Assembly: GCF_021129305.1 (NCBI RefSeq)
Contig: NZ_JAJOMB010000013.1
Coordinates: 1 to 64,000, forward strand
Source of the DNA: Kineosporia babensis
GTDB taxonomy: Bacteria > Actinomycetota > Actinomycetes > Actinomycetales > Kineosporiaceae
Direction: 5' to 3'
DNA: 64,000 nt
The first letter of the stretch is position 1; every line of letters begins with the position of its first letter. The notes under the pieces were generated by a model, which had not been told where the DNA came from, searched no databases, and saw nothing but the letters and a program-made list of their open reading frames with translations. Below, piece after piece: positions 10,569 through 20,645 of the stretch. Both the position numbers and the translations under genes were made by a program.

Positions 10569-12215
10569 ATGGACGCTGACGTCATCGTGGTGGGAGCCGG
10601 CCTGGCCGGTCTGGTAGCGACAGCCGAGCTCGCGGCCGCGGGCAAGCGGGTGCTGCTGCTGGACCAGGAGGGCGAGCAGAACCTCGGTGGCCAGGCGTTC
10701 TGGTCGTTCGGCGGGCTGTTCCTGATCGACTCGCCCGAGCAGCGCCGGATGAAGGTCCGCGACTCGCACGAGCTGGCCTGGCAGGACTGGCAGGACACGG
10801 CCGGGTTCGACCGCGAGGAGGACCACTGGCCCCGGCGCTGGGCCGAGGCGTACGTCAACTTCGCCGCCGGGGAGAAGCGGGCCTGGTTGTCCGGGCTCGG
10901 GGTCAAGTGGTTCCCGCTGGTCGGCTGGGCTGAGCGGGGTGAAGGGCGCGCCGGAAGCCTGGGCAACACGGTTCCCCGCTTCCACATCACCTGGGGCACC
11001 GGGCCCGGCGTGGTCGAGCCGTTCGAGCGCCGCGTGCGTCAGGCGGTGGCCGAGGGCACGGTCACGCTCGCCTTCCGGCACCGGGTGAACGAGCTGACCA
11101 CCGACAACGGCACGGTCACCGGTGTCCGCGGCACGCTGCTCGCCCCCGACCAGCGTCCCCGCGGTGTCTCCGGCAACCGGCGTGAGGTCGGCGAGTTCAG
11201 CTACCAGGCCCAGGCCGTGATCGTCACCTCTGGGGGCATCGGTGGCAACCATGAGCTGGTGCGGGCGAACTGGCCGGAGCGGCTCGGGACGGCGCCGGAG
11301 ACGATGGTCACCGGGGTCCCGGCCTACGTCGACGGCCGGATGATCCGGATCACCGAGGAAGCCGGCGGCACGGTGATCAACCCTGACCGGATGTGGCACT
11401 ACACCGAGGGCCTCTACAACTGGGACGCGATCTGGCCCGGCCACGGCATCCGGATCCTGCCCGGCCCCTCGTCCCTCTGGATCGACGCCCTCGGCCGGCG
11501 GCTGCCCGCCCACCTCTACCCGGGCGCCGACACCCTCGGCACGCTGCAGCACCTGCGGGGCACCGGGCATGATCACAGCTGGTTCGTGCTCTCCGGCAAG
11601 ATCGTCGAGAAGGAGTTCACCCTCAGCGGCTCCGAGCAGAACCCCGACCTGACCGAGAAGTCGATCCCGAAGCTGCTCGGCCGGATCAAGCCCGGCCCGG
11701 CCCGCCCGGTGCAGAACTTCCTCGACAACGGGGTGGATTTCGTCCAGGCCGCCACCCTGCCCGAGCTGGTGCAGGCGATGAACGCGACCACCGGCAACGA
11801 CCTGCTCGACCTGGCCACGGTGGAGGCCTCAGTGCTGGAGCGGGACCGGCAGATCGTCGACCCGTCCTCGGCGGACGCGCAGGTGCTGGCGATCCGTGAC
11901 CTGCGCAGCTACACCGGCTACCGGCTGCTGCGGACCGCCGCGGAGCAGCGTCTGCTCGACCCGAAGACCGGTCCGCTGATCGCGGTACGGCTGAGCGTGC
12001 TCACCCGCAAGACCCTGGGCGGGCTGCAGACCGACCTGGACGGGCGGGTGCTCGGAGCCGACGGGGAACCGGTACCCGGACTGTACGCAGCGGGGGAGTG
12101 CGCGGGTTTCGGTGGCGGGGGTATGCACGGCTACCGCGCTCTGGAAGGCACCTTCCTGGGCGGCTGCCTGTTCAGCGGGCGCACGGCGGGACGGGCCGCG
12201 GCCAAAGCCTTGTAG
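10569..12215 (+). CDS. FAD-binding dehydrogenase (3-ketosteroid dehydrogenase/fumarate reductase-like family)
   Basis: 548 aa, ATG at 10569. The N-terminal Rossmann fingerprint is VIVVGAGLAGL (GxGxxG at G9, G11, G14), followed by a second family signature GGQAFWSFGGLFLIDSPEQRR within residues 35-60. The C-terminal FAD motif GLYAAGECAGFGGGGMHGYRAL is followed by GGCLFSGRTAG. The length and these signatures fit the group usually annotated as putative FAD-binding dehydrogenase, related to KstD and flavocytochrome c but without the haem domain. The substrate is unknown; no steroid-catabolism genes are nearby. Cytoplasmic. Confidence 0.85.
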   Translation: MDADVIVVGAGLAGLVATAELAAAGKRVLLLDQEGEQNLGGQAFWSFGGLFLIDSPEQRRMKVRDSHELAWQDWQDTAGFDREEDHWPRRWAEAYVNFAAGEKRAWLSGLGVKWFPLVGWAERGEGRAGSLGNTVPRFHITWGTGPGVVEPFERRVRQAVAEGTVTLAFRHRVNELTTDNGTVTGVRGTLLAPDQRPRGVSGNRREVGEFSYQAQAVIVTSGGIGGNHELVRANWPERLGTAPETMVTGVPAYVDGRMIRITEEAGGTVINPDRMWHYTEGLYNWDAIWPGHGIRILPGPSSLWIDALGRRLPAHLYPGADTLGTLQHLRGTGHDHSWFVLSGKIVEKEFTLSGSEQNPDLTEKSIPKLLGRIKPGPARPVQNFLDNGVDFVQAATLPELVQAMNATTGNDLLDLATVEASVLERDRQIVDPSSADAQVLAIRDLRSYTGYRLLRTAAEQRLLDPKTGPLIAVRLSVLTRKTLGGLQTDLDGRVLGADGEPVPGLYAAGECAGFGGGGMHGYRALEGTFLGGCLFSGRTAGRAAAKAL

Positions 12216-12283
12216 CCGGGTGACCTTCGCCCCTGGCGAACGGATTAACCTCCTGGATCCACACCTGAGGCAGGATGTGCCGC

Positions 12284-13687
12284 ATGGCCGTCAGTCTGCG
12301 CCCAGGGCCGCCCCTGCGTTTTGTCACTCCGTCGATGACCCCGTCGCTGCAGCGCTTCATCCACAACGAGGCCAGCAGCGCCGCCGTGCTGCTCGCGGCC
12401 AGTGTGGTGGCACTGATCTGGGTCAACTCACCCTTCGGGGAGAGCTACCACCACCTCTGGGAGACCCCGATCCGGATGGCGGTGGGTGAGGCCGTCTTCG
12501 AGATGGACCTGCACCACTTCGTCAACGACGCCGCGATGGCCGTGTTCTTCATGGTGATCGGCCTGGAGGTGGCCCGTGAGACCACCGCCGGGGAACTGAG
12601 CGACCGGCGGATCATGAGCGTGCCGGCGATCGGTGCGATCGGCGGTCTGGCCGTGCCGATCGTGATCTACCTGATCATCAACTCGGTGTTCGGCGACGGC
12701 GGCGAGGCGATGCAGGGCTGGGGCATCGTGATGTCCACCGACACCGCGTTCGTGCTCGGCGTGCTCGCCCTGTTCGGCCCGCGCTGCCCGGACCGGCTGC
12801 GGATCTTCCTGCTGGCGCTGGCCGTGGTCGACGACATCGGGGCGATCGCGGTGATGGCGATCTTCTACTCCGACGACATCCAGATCGTGCCGTTGTTCGC
12901 GATGGTGGGGATCCTGGCGCTGTTCGGGGTGCTGCGCTGGATCGGCTACTGGAAGCTCACCCCCTACGTCATCCTCACGCTCGCCCTGTGGTTCGCGGCC
13001 TACGCCTGCGGTGTTCACCCCACCCTGGCCGGTGTGCTGGCGGGCCTGCTGATTCCGGCTTCTACCCCGGAGAACCGCAGCCGGGAACTGGTGGTCTTCG
13101 GCCGCGCCCTGATCGAGAACCCCTCGGCCTCCGGAGTGCGCCTGGCGAATCTGGCTGCCAACTCCACGGTCTCGGCCAACGAGCGCCTGCAGACCTGGCT
13201 GCACCCCTGGTCGGCGTTCGCCGTCATCCCCGCCTTCGGCCTGGCCAACGCGGGCGTGGAGCTCAGCTCGGAGACGATCGGGAGCGCCCTGACGTCGTCG
13301 GTGACGATCGGCGTCATCGTGGGTCTGCTGGTGGGTAACGGCCTGGGGATCACCATGTTCGCCATCGGAGCGCTGCGCTCGGGGGTAGGCATGTTGCCCG
13401 GCGGGGTACGTTACGGCCACCTGTTCGGCGCAGCGTTGCTGGCCGGGATCGGCTTCACCATCTCCCTGTTCATCACCGACCTGGCCTTCGACGACCAGGC
13501 GCTGCAGGACCAGGCCAAGATCGGCATCCTGGCGGGTTCGCTGCTGTCCGCGGTGGTCGGCGTGTGGGTGTTGCGGGTGATGGGCGAACGTATGCCGCTG
13601 TGCTCCCCGGCGGGCGACAGCGCTCCCCCCGAGCTCCCGCCGCTCCCGTGGACGGCACCGGACTACCCCCGCTCGTTCGGCCGCTAG
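12284..13687 (+). CDS. nhaA: Na+/H+ antiporter NhaA
   Basis: Electrogenic Na+/H+ exchange across the cytoplasmic membrane for pH and sodium homeostasis. About 467 aa with roughly twelve membrane helices. The ion-binding aspartate pair is in LAVVDDIGAIAV (D183/D184), equivalent to D163/D164 of E. coli NhaA. HPTLAGVLAG and the GIGFTISLFITDLAF helix are also family signatures. ATG 12284 (AGGA 8 nt upstream) is preferred over ATG 12275. The C-terminal 35 residues are Pro/Ser-rich. In several actinobacteria NhaA is fused to a thioredoxin/DsbA domain; here a separate DsbA-like gene converges on it. Confidence 0.95.
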   Translation: MAVSLRPGPPLRFVTPSMTPSLQRFIHNEASSAAVLLAASVVALIWVNSPFGESYHHLWETPIRMAVGEAVFEMDLHHFVNDAAMAVFFMVIGLEVARETTAGELSDRRIMSVPAIGAIGGLAVPIVIYLIINSVFGDGGEAMQGWGIVMSTDTAFVLGVLALFGPRCPDRLRIFLLALAVVDDIGAIAVMAIFYSDDIQIVPLFAMVGILALFGVLRWIGYWKLTPYVILTLALWFAAYACGVHPTLAGVLAGLLIPASTPENRSRELVVFGRALIENPSASGVRLANLAANSTVSANERLQTWLHPWSAFAVIPAFGLANAGVELSSETIGSALTSSVTIGVIVGLLVGNGLGITMFAIGALRSGVGMLPGGVRYGHLFGAALLAGIGFTISLFITDLAFDDQALQDQAKIGILAGSLLSAVVGVWVLRVMGERMPLCSPAGDSAPPELPPLPWTAPDYPRSFGR

Positions 13688-13695
13688 CCGTTCCG

Positions 13696-13889
13696 GGACG
13701 AAACTGCCAACAAACCAAATGGCGGACGTTGTGCGCAAGGTGCGCACAACGTCCGCCATTTGGTGTGCGGGAGGAAACAACTGGGGACGTGGGCCTGCGA
13801 GGTGCGTACGACGTCCCCCATTGGTGTGCGGGGGAACGAAACAACAGGGGACGTTGCGCGCGCGAGGTGCGCACAACGTCTCCCATTCG
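13696..13889. repeat. array of three related hairpin repeats between nhaA and the DsbA-like gene
   Basis: Three consecutive units of about 58-75 bp share a GAAAC-AAC lead, a GGACGT ... ACGTCC inverted repeat and a CCATTTGGTGTGCGGG tail. Unit 1 contains a perfect hairpin (13715-13763). Units 2 (about 13771-13831) and 3 (about 13832-13889) have the same layout with decayed arms. All lie in the 204-bp gap between convergent genes. This looks like tandem duplication of a bidirectional terminator or a REP-like element. Confidence 0.75.
13715..13763. terminator. bidirectional hairpin after nhaA
   Basis: Perfect 22-bp inverted repeat (CCAAATGGCGGACGTTGTGC... with loop AAGGT). It has no T-tract but is stable in either direction, as expected for a shared terminator between the convergent nhaA and dsbA-like genes. 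Confidence 0.7.
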
Positions 13890-13891
13890 GT

Positions 13892-14566
13892 TTAGCCGAG
13901 ACCGAAGAAGCGCCGCCGGGGCGTGACCGACGCACTGCCGTTGGTCGCGCGGCGGATCGATGCGACATCCACCACGCCGGAATACGGCGCCCCGTCGATG
14001 AACAAGGTGGGGGTACCGGAAACGCCGCTGGCCACGCCGGCCGCGTAGTCGGCCTGCACCAGCGGCGCGTACTCCTGGGCGGCCTCGCCGACCGCCTTGT
14101 CGGGATCCGCACCCACGTACTCCGCGTACATCCGCAGATCACGGTCGGTGAGCCGGTTCTGGTTCTTGAACAGCTTGTGGTGCATCTTCCAGAACGCGTC
14201 GTTCCCGCTCGTGGCCTGCACCGACTCCGCGGCCAGAGCGGCGGTGAGGGCGAAGGGGTGCACCTCGAACAGCGGGAAGTTCTGGAAGACCAGACGGATC
14301 CGGCCCTCGGACGAATCGACCACCTCGTGCAGCACGGGGGCGGCACCGGCGCAGTAGGGGCACTCGTAGTCGCCGAACTCGACGATGCAGATCTCGGCCT
14401 CGGGGTTGCCGAACACGTGCCGGGCCGCGGCACTGATCGTGTCGCCCTCGGGCAGACCCGGCTCGGCAACCGCAGACGGGTCGACCTCACGGACGGCGAC
14501 CGCGTTGAACGGGGGCAGTGCGGGCGTGCCCTCGTCGGTGTTCGTGGGTTCCACGTCCTGGGACAC
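13892..14566 (-). CDS. DsbA-family thioredoxin-fold protein
   Basis: 224 aa from the GTG at 14566, which has GGAGG nine bases upstream. A longer in-frame ORF upstream lacks a ribosome site. The redox motif CPYC is at C69-C72 in VEFGDYECPYC, followed by the helical insertion and the cis-Pro loop VSGTPTLFIDG. No signal peptide or lipobox, so it is predicted to be cytoplasmic, unlike classical DsbA. The first 45 residues are acidic and probably disordered. Relatives occur as the C-terminal half of NhaA fusions in actinobacteria, so a link to the convergent nhaA is plausible but inferred. Disulfide oxidoreductase or isomerase activity is expected. Confidence 0.85.
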   Translation of the reverse strand: MSQDVEPTNTDEGTPALPPFNAVAVREVDPSAVAEPGLPEGDTISAAARHVFGNPEAEICIVEFGDYECPYCAGAAPVLHEVVDSSEGRIRLVFQNFPLFEVHPFALTAALAAESVQATSGNDAFWKMHHKLFKNQNRLTDRDLRMYAEYVGADPDKAVGEAAQEYAPLVQADYAAGVASGVSGTPTLFIDGAPYSGVVDVASIRRATNGSASVTPRRRFFGLG

Positions 14567-14735
14567 GGGGGTTGACCTCCGGTTCGGGGCTTTCAGGTTA
14601 CGGACATGAAACGGCTGGGGCCGCTCCGGGCCTGCTGCGGGAGTCGTGCGTATGGGGCGGGTGGTGGTGACCGTAGACTGCCCTGGCATTTAGCAGAAGC
14701 AAGCAACACCACCGAACGCAAGGGAGCCTCTCCTC

Positions 14736-15032
14736 ATGCCCGCGATCTCTCGCGATGAGGTGGCCCACCTCGCCGGACTGGCCCGGATCGAGATGAACGA
14801 CGCGGAGCTGGACCGGATGGCCGGCCAGCTCGACGTCATTCTCGGCGCCGTGGCCCAGGTCCGTGAGGTGGCCGGGGACGACGTGCCCGCCACGTCGCAC
14901 CCGATGCCACTCGTCAACGTGACCCGCCCGGACGTGCCGCGCCCCGGCCTGTCCGCGGAGCAGGCACTCGCGGGAGCCCCGGCCCAGCAGGAGCAGCGTT
15001 TCCGCGTTCCCCGCATCCTTGAGGAGGACTGA
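14736..15032 (+). CDS. gatC: Asp-tRNA(Asn)/Glu-tRNA(Gln) amidotransferase subunit C
   Basis: 98 aa, normal for Gat[18 protein letters not shown] at the N-terminus and the [11 protein letters not shown]-terminal belt are family hallmarks. It wraps GatA and stabilises the GatA-GatB interface. ATG 14736 with AAGGGAG upstream. The stop shares one base with the gatA start (TGATG), so the two are coupled. Confidence 0.96.
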   Translation: MPAISRDEVAHLAGLARIEMNDAELDRMAGQLDVILGAVAQVREVAGDDVPATSHPMPLVNVTRPDVPRPGLSAEQALAGAPAQQEQRFRVPRILEED

Positions 15033-16555
15033 TGAGCGAGCTGATCCGCCGCACCGCGGCCGAGCTCTCGGGCCTGCTCTCGTCCGGCGAGGTCTCCGCC
15101 GTCGAGGTCACCCAGGCCCATCTGGACCGGATCGCCCAGGTCGACGGGGACGTTCACGCGTTCCTGCACGTCGCCGGGGAGCAGGCGCTGGCCGAGGCCG
15201 CCGCCGTCGACACCGCCCGTAAGGCCGGTGAGCAGCTCGGTGCCCTGGCCGGGGTGCCGATCGCGGTCAAGGACGTGATGACCACGCAGGGCCTGCCCAC
15301 CACGGCCGGCTCGAAGATGCTCGAGGGCTGGATCCCGCCGTACGACGCCACCGTCGTGCGCCGTCTCAAAGAGGCGCGGCTGGTCACCCTGGGCAAGACC
15401 AACATGGACGAGTTCGCGATGGGCTCCTCCACCGAGCACTCGGCCTACGGCGCCACCCACAACCCGTGGGACCTGGACCGGATCCCGGGCGGTTCCGGCG
15501 GTGGCTCGTCCGCCGCGCTGGCCGCGTTCGAGGCCCCGCTGGCCACCGGCACCGACACCGGTGGCTCGATCCGTCAGCCGGCGTCGGTCACCGGCACGGT
15601 CGGCGTGAAGCCGACCTACGGCGCGGTCTCCCGCTACGGACTGATCGCCCTGGCCTCCAGCCTGGACCAGGCCGGCCCGTGCGCCCGCACCGTGCTGGAC
15701 ACGGCGTTGCTGCACGAGGTGATGGCCGGGCACGACCCGCTGGACTCGACCAGCCTGACCGACGGTTACCCGGACGTCGTGGCCGCCGCCAAGGCCGGTG
15801 CGACCGAGGGCATCGCCGGGCTGAAGATCGGCGTGATCCGTGAGCTGCACGGCGGGGACGGCGGTTACCAGGCCGGCGTGATGGCCCGCTTCGACGAGTC
15901 GTTGGCCCTGCTGACCAAGGCCGGTGCCGAGATCGTCGAGGTCTCCTGCCCGAGCTTCACCGCGGCCCTGGCCGCGTACTACCTGATCCTGCCGAGCGAG
16001 GCCTCCAGCAACCTGGCCAAGTTCGACGCGATGCGTTACGGCCTGCGGGTCGGCCCGGCGGGCGTCGAGGCGCCCAGCGCCGAGCAGGTGATGGCCGCCA
16101 CCCGGGCCGCCGGCTTCGGTGACGAGGTCAAGCGCCGGATCATCCTGGGCACCTACGCCCTGTCCTCCGGCTACTACGACGCCTACTACGGCTCGGCCCA
16201 GAAGGTGCGCACGCTGATCCAGCGCGACTTCGCCGCCGCCTTCGGGCAGGCCGACGTGCTGGTCAGCCCGACCAGCCCGACCACCGCGTTCAAGCTGGGC
16301 GCCAAGCTCGACGACCCGCTGTCGATGTACCTGCAGGACGTCGCCACCATCCCGGCCAACCTGGCCGGGGTGCCCGGGATGTCGCTGCCCTCCGGCCTGG
16401 CCGACGAGGACGGTCTGCCGGCCGGGATCCAGCTGCTGGCTCCCGCCCAGGCCGACGACCGGCTCTACCGGGTCGGCGCTGCCCTGGAGTCCCTGCTCGT
16501 GGAGAGCTGGGGCGGTCCCTTCCTGGCCAAGAACACCCTGGAGGCGATGAAGTGA
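15032..16555 (+). CDS. gatA: Glu-tRNA(Gln) amidotransferase subunit A (amidase)
   Basis: Hydrolyses glutamine to provide ammonia for converting Glu-tRNA(Gln) (and Asp-tRNA(Asn)) to the amide. 507 aa. The amidase-signature Ser-cisSer-Lys triad is visible as K80 (IAVKD), S155 (PGGSGGGSS) and S179 ([12 protein letters not shown]). Second gene of gatCAB; the stop overlaps the gatB GTG by four bases. Confidence 0.97.
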   Translation: MSELIRRTAAELSGLLSSGEVSAVEVTQAHLDRIAQVDGDVHAFLHVAGEQALAEAAAVDTARKAGEQLGALAGVPIAVKDVMTTQGLPTTAGSKMLEGWIPPYDATVVRRLKEARLVTLGKTNMDEFAMGSSTEHSAYGATHNPWDLDRIPGGSGGGSSAALAAFEAPLATGTDTGGSIRQPASVTGTVGVKPTYGAVSRYGLIALASSLDQAGPCARTVLDTALLHEVMAGHDPLDSTSLTDGYPDVVAAAKAGATEGIAGLKIGVIRELHGGDGGYQAGVMARFDESLALLTKAGAEIVEVSCPSFTAALAAYYLILPSEASSNLAKFDAMRYGLRVGPAGVEAPSAEQVMAATRAAGFGDEVKRRIILGTYALSSGYYDAYYGSAQKVRTLIQRDFAAAFGQADVLVSPTSPTTAFKLGAKLDDPLSMYLQDVATIPANLAGVPGMSLPSGLADEDGLPAGIQLLAPAQADDRLYRVGAALESLLVESWGGPFLAKNTLEAMK

Positions 16556-18090
16556 CCTCGCTCAGCCAGTTCGCCGAGGTCCTCGACTACGACGAGGCCC
16601 TCGAGAAGTTCGACCCGGTCCTCGGCCTCGAGGTGCACGTCGAGCTGAACACCCACACCAAGATGTTCTGCGGCTGCTCCACCGAGTTCGGCGCCGAGCC
16701 GAACACCCAGGTCTGCCCGGTCTGCCTGGGCCTGCCCGGCGCGCTGCCGGTGCTGAACCAGACCGGCCTGGAGTCGGCGATCCGGATCGGCCTGGCGCTG
16801 AACTGCTCGATCGCCCAGTGGTGCCGCTTCGCCCGGAAGAACTACTTCTACCCGGACATGCCGAAGAACTTCCAGACCTCGCAGTACGACGAGCCGATCG
16901 CGTTCGAGGGGTACCTGGACGTCGAGCTGGAGGACGGCGAGACCTTCCGGGTCGAGATCGAGCGCGCCCACATGGAGGAGGACACCGGTAAGTCGCTGCA
17001 CATCGGTGGCTCCACCGGCCGGATCCAGGGCGCGGAGTACTCGCTGGTCGACTACAACCGGGCCGGCATCCCGCTGATCGAGATCGTCACCAAGCCGATC
17101 CGCGGGGCCGGGGACCGGGCTCCGGAGGTGGCCAAGGCCTACGTCTCCGCACTGCGCGAGCTGCTGCGGGCGCTCAAGGTCAGCGACGTGAAGATGGAGC
17201 AGGGCTCGATGCGCTGCGACGTCAACGCCTCGCTGCGTCCCCGCGCCGAGGACCAGGACGCGGTTCCCCTGGGCACCCGCACGGAGACCAAGAACGTCAA
17301 CTCGCTGCGCAGTGTCGAGCGTGCGGTGAAGTACGAGATCTCCCGCCAGGCGGCCGTTCTGGTCGAGGGCGGCAGCATCTTCCAGGAGACCCGGCACTGG
17401 CACGAGGACACCGGGATCACCACCTCCGGCCGCCCGAAGTCCGACGCCGACGACTACCGCTACTTCCCCGAGCCCGACCTGGTCCCGATCGCGCCTGCGG
17501 CGCAGTGGGTCGAGGAGCTGCGCGCCACCCTGCCCGAGCCGCCGGCCCTGCGTCGGCGCCGGCTGCAGAGCGAGTGGGGCTTCTCCGACAAGGAGATGCG
17601 CGACCTCTACAACGGCGGTGCGGTCGAGCTGGTCGAGGCCACGGTCGCGGCCGGTGCCTCGTCCGCGGCGGCCCGCAAGTGGTGGACCGGTGAGCTGGCC
17701 CGGCTGGCCAACCAGCAGGAGAAGACGCTGGCCGAGATGCCGGTGACGCCGGCCCAGATCGCGCAGCTGCAGGCCCTGGTGGACGGCGGCCAGCTCACCG
17801 ACAGCCTGGCCCGCCAGGCGCTCGAGGGTGTGCTGGCCGGTGAGGGCGACCCGGAGCAGGTCGTCGAGAAGCGCGGCCTGGTCGTGGTCTCGGACGAGGG
17901 CGCGCTGGGCGAGGCCGTCGACCGGGCGATCGCGGCCAACCCGGGCATCGCCGACAAGATCCGGGCCGGCAAGGTGCAGGCCGCCGGCGCGCTGATCGGC
18001 GCGGTGATGAAGGAGATGAAGGGCAAGGCCGACGCGGCCCGGGTCCGCGAGCTCGTGATCGAGCGGCTCGCCCCGGACGCCGAAGCCTGA
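16552..18090 (+). CDS. gatB: Asp/Glu-tRNA amidotransferase subunit B
   Basis: 512 aa. The GatB signature [18 protein letters not shown] lies near residue 22 and the zinc cysteines are in CGCS ... CPVCLG. A C-terminal YqeY-type helical domain (about 360-510) binds tRNA. It activates the tRNA-bound glutamate by ATP phosphorylation and transfers ammonia from GatA. GTG start at 16552. A GGDEF-EAL gene begins 3 bp after the stop, so the operon probably reads gatC-gatA-gatB-GGDEF/EAL. Confidence 0.97.
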   Translation: MTSLSQFAEVLDYDEALEKFDPVLGLEVHVELNTHTKMFCGCSTEFGAEPNTQVCPVCLGLPGALPVLNQTGLESAIRIGLALNCSIAQWCRFARKNYFYPDMPKNFQTSQYDEPIAFEGYLDVELEDGETFRVEIERAHMEEDTGKSLHIGGSTGRIQGAEYSLVDYNRAGIPLIEIVTKPIRGAGDRAPEVAKAYVSALRELLRALKVSDVKMEQGSMRCDVNASLRPRAEDQDAVPLGTRTETKNVNSLRSVERAVKYEISRQAAVLVEGGSIFQETRHWHEDTGITTSGRPKSDADDYRYFPEPDLVPIAPAAQWVEELRATLPEPPALRRRRLQSEWGFSDKEMRDLYNGGAVELVEATVAAGASSAAARKWWTGELARLANQQEKTLAEMPVTPAQIAQLQALVDGGQLTDSLARQALEGVLAGEGDPEQVVEKRGLVVVSDEGALGEAVDRAIAANPGIADKIRAGKVQAAGALIGAVMKEMKGKADAARVRELVIERLAPDAEA

Positions 18091-18093
18091 TTG

Positions 18094-20418
18094 ATGTTTC
18101 GTGACGCGGTGAAGCCTCCCGCTTCACCGCACCCTCGACGAAGAGTCAGGGACACCGCGCTGTGGGCGGTGGCGGCACTCGCCGTCGCCTGCGCGGTGGT
18201 CCTGACCTTCGTCGGCCTCGACCGGGGCCCCGAGGCCCGGAACCTGGCCACCGGGCTGACCGGTTCGGTGGCCCTGGCCTGCGGCGCGGTGCTGGCCTGG
18301 CTCGGGACCACCGACGAACCCCGGCGCTATCGCCAGGTGCTCGGCGGCGCGCTGGTGTTCTGGGGCACCGGTCAGATCGTCAATTCGCTCACCGACCACA
18401 CCTTTCCGTCGTTCGGTGACGCGATCGCGCTGGTCGCCGCCCCGCTGGGGGTGTGGGGCCTGCTGCTGGTGCCCCGGATCGTCCCCGGCCGCAATCCGGC
18501 CTGGCGCCTGGGCCTGGACTCCGTCCTGCTCGGCGTCACCGTGGCCCTTCCGGCCTGGCACTTCGTCTTCTCCGCGGCGCTGAGCGACCGGCCGTTCGAC
18601 GCCGACGTGGTGATGGCCGTGCTGGTGCTGATCGCCGATCTGACGGTGATCTGCTTCGCCACCCTCGCCTTCGTCCGCGACCTGGACCGCAATCTGCTGA
18701 TCACCGCGGTCGGGGCCGGCCTGTACACGGTCGGCGACCTGATCACCCTGCGCGCCGCGCTGACCAGCGAGCAGCAGCAGGACACCTGGCCGTGGTGGGC
18801 CGCCCTGCTGTGGTGCCTGGCCTGGCCGGTGATCGCCTACGGCCTGCTGCACTACGAGCCCGGGCCGGCGGACGAGCGCAACGCCCCGGTCGACCCGGAC
18901 GCGCGCGGCGTGATCATCACGACCACCACCAGCCTGGTCCTGCTGATGGTCTCCCTGGCCGCGCTGCTGGCCGCCGACGACATCGACAAGGTCGCGCTGG
19001 TCCTGGTGATGATCGCGGTGATCGTGTTCGGCGGCCGGGAGCTGCTGAACACCCGGATCCGGGCCGCCCTGCTGCAGCGGCTCAACGAGGAGGCCACCGC
19101 CGACCCGCTGACCGGCCTGGCCAACCGCCGGGTGCTGCAGGCCCAGATGGCCCGGTTGCAGCAGGGCGAGCCCTGGTGCCTGCTGACCGTCGACCTGGAC
19201 GGCTTCAAAGACGTGAACGACCTGCTCGGCCACGCCACCGGCGACAAGCTGCTGGCTGCGGTCGCGCACCGGCTCAGCGCTGCGGTTCCGGCCAACGCCC
19301 TGGTCAGCCGGATCGGTGGGGACGAGTTCGCGGTGCTCCTGCCGGGCACCCTGCAGGTAGGTACCGCGGTGGGCCAGACCGTGGTCACCGCCGTGCGGCA
19401 GTCGGCGGCCGACGTAGAGGGAGTTACCCGAATCGAGGTTTCGGCCAGCATCGGCGTCGCCGCGGTAGACGCGAACGCCACCCTGGAGCTTGCCGCCAAG
19501 CAGTCCGACTCCGACGAGGCCCCCACGGTTGTCGACCCCCTGGGTGCGCTCTCCGCCTCCGGCGCCGCGTTGCGCGTGGCCAAGGCCACCGGCCGCAACC
19601 GCGTGGAGGTGTACGACGCCACGGTGGCCCAGATCCGCCAGCGCCGCCTGCGCGTGGAGGAGCGACTGCGCACCGCCGTGGAGGACGGCGCGATCACCGT
19701 GCAGTTCCAGCCGATCGTCGACCTGCGCCGTGGCGTGGTCACCGGCGCCGAGGCCCTGGCCCGCTGGACCGATCCGCAGCTGGGCCGGGTGGGCCCGGAC
19801 GAGTTCATCACCGTGGCCGAGCAGACCGGCATGGTGGTCGACATCGGCGAGCAGATCATGGAAGCCACGCTCAGCAGCGCCGTGAAGGAAGGCCTGTTCG
19901 ACCGCGGGCTCCGGATCAACTGCAACGTCAGCCCGGTCCAGCTGCGGGTGCCCGGCTTCCACCAGGTGGTGCAGGAGGCGGTGACCGCCCACGGCGCTCC
20001 CCGCGAGCAGTTCGTCATCGAGGTGACCGAGCAGGTCCTGGTGGAGGAGGGGCAGGCGGCCCAGACCCTGCACCGGCTGGCCGCCCTCGGCTTCACCATC
20101 GCGATCGACGACTTCGGCACCGGCTACTCGGCCCTGGGCTACCTGCAGCGCCTGCCGGCCGACATCCTGAAGATCGACCGCGCCCTGACCAGCAGCCTGG
20201 TCTCCGAACCGCGCTCGCGGGCGATCACCCGGGCGGTGCTCGACCTGAGCCGCACGGTCGGGGTGAGCGTGGTGGTCGAGGGGGTGGAGACCAGCCAGGT
20301 GGACGATCTGGTCCGGCGGATGGGGGTCGGTTTCGGCCAGGGCCTGCACTACGGGCACGCGATGAGCGCCGGGGACCTGGCCGCGATGGCCGACCGGCTG
20401 AGCGGTCCGGGCCACTGA
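18094..20418 (+). CDS. membrane GGDEF-EAL protein (cyclic-di-GMP turnover) 1
   Basis: 774 aa from the ATG at 18094, three bases after gatB. Residues 20-325 hold about eight to ten membrane helices with no recognisable sensor domain. The GGDEF domain follows (intact motif at 408-412) without an RxxD inhibitory site before it. The EAL domain has E553-A554-L555, NCNVSP, IEVTEQ, DDFGTGYSALGYL, LKIDR and VEGVET, so all catalytic positions of a phosphodiesterase are present. Both activities are therefore possible. The first of four such proteins in the window. No ribosome site is obvious; coupling to gatB translation is likely. Confidence 0.9.
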   Translation: MFRDAVKPPASPHPRRRVRDTALWAVAALAVACAVVLTFVGLDRGPEARNLATGLTGSVALACGAVLAWLGTTDEPRRYRQVLGGALVFWGTGQIVNSLTDHTFPSFGDAIALVAAPLGVWGLLLVPRIVPGRNPAWRLGLDSVLLGVTVALPAWHFVFSAALSDRPFDADVVMAVLVLIADLTVICFATLAFVRDLDRNLLITAVGAGLYTVGDLITLRAALTSEQQQDTWPWWAALLWCLAWPVIAYGLLHYEPGPADERNAPVDPDARGVIITTTTSLVLLMVSLAALLAADDIDKVALVLVMIAVIVFGGRELLNTRIRAALLQRLNEEATADPLTGLANRRVLQAQMARLQQGEPWCLLTVDLDGFKDVNDLLGHATGDKLLAAVAHRLSAAVPANALVSRIGGDEFAVLLPGTLQVGTAVGQTVVTAVRQSAADVEGVTRIEVSASIGVAAVDANATLELAAKQSDSDEAPTVVDPLGALSASGAALRVAKATGRNRVEVYDATVAQIRQRRLRVEERLRTAVEDGAITVQFQPIVDLRRGVVTGAEALARWTDPQLGRVGPDEFITVAEQTGMVVDIGEQIMEATLSSAVKEGLFDRGLRINCNVSPVQLRVPGFHQVVQEAVTAHGAPREQFVIEVTEQVLVEEGQAAQTLHRLAALGFTIAIDDFGTGYSALGYLQRLPADILKIDRALTSSLVSEPRSRAITRAVLDLSRTVGVSVVVEGVETSQVDDLVRRMGVGFGQGLHYGHAMSAGDLAAMADRLSGPGH

Positions 20419-20645
20419 GTTCGGTGGATCTGGACGCCACCGAGACCCGTTGACGACCAACGGAAATGCTGAACCGTTCGGCGCGTAATGTCTCAAAACG
20501 GACACAATGTGTTTCCAGCGCAAAGTAATCGGTAAAAGACGCACAGATTCCGCGTGAGGCCGCAAAACGCCCTGTACCGTCTCACAGGGTCCAGCACCAG
20601 GACGGCTGGCCCCTTCATGCGTGACGGAAGGCGAGGAGCCATCGG

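Noticed and set aside
13684-14490. 268-aa minus-strand ORF across the hairpin array and DsbA-like gene
   Set aside because: Out of frame with the CPYC protein; Ser/Arg/Pro-rich shadow.
18124-20565. 813-aa minus-strand ORF over the first GGDEF-EAL gene
   Set aside because: The sense frame has complete GGDEF and EAL motifs; the antisense product is Gln/His/Gly-rich with no domain, typical of high-GC shadows.
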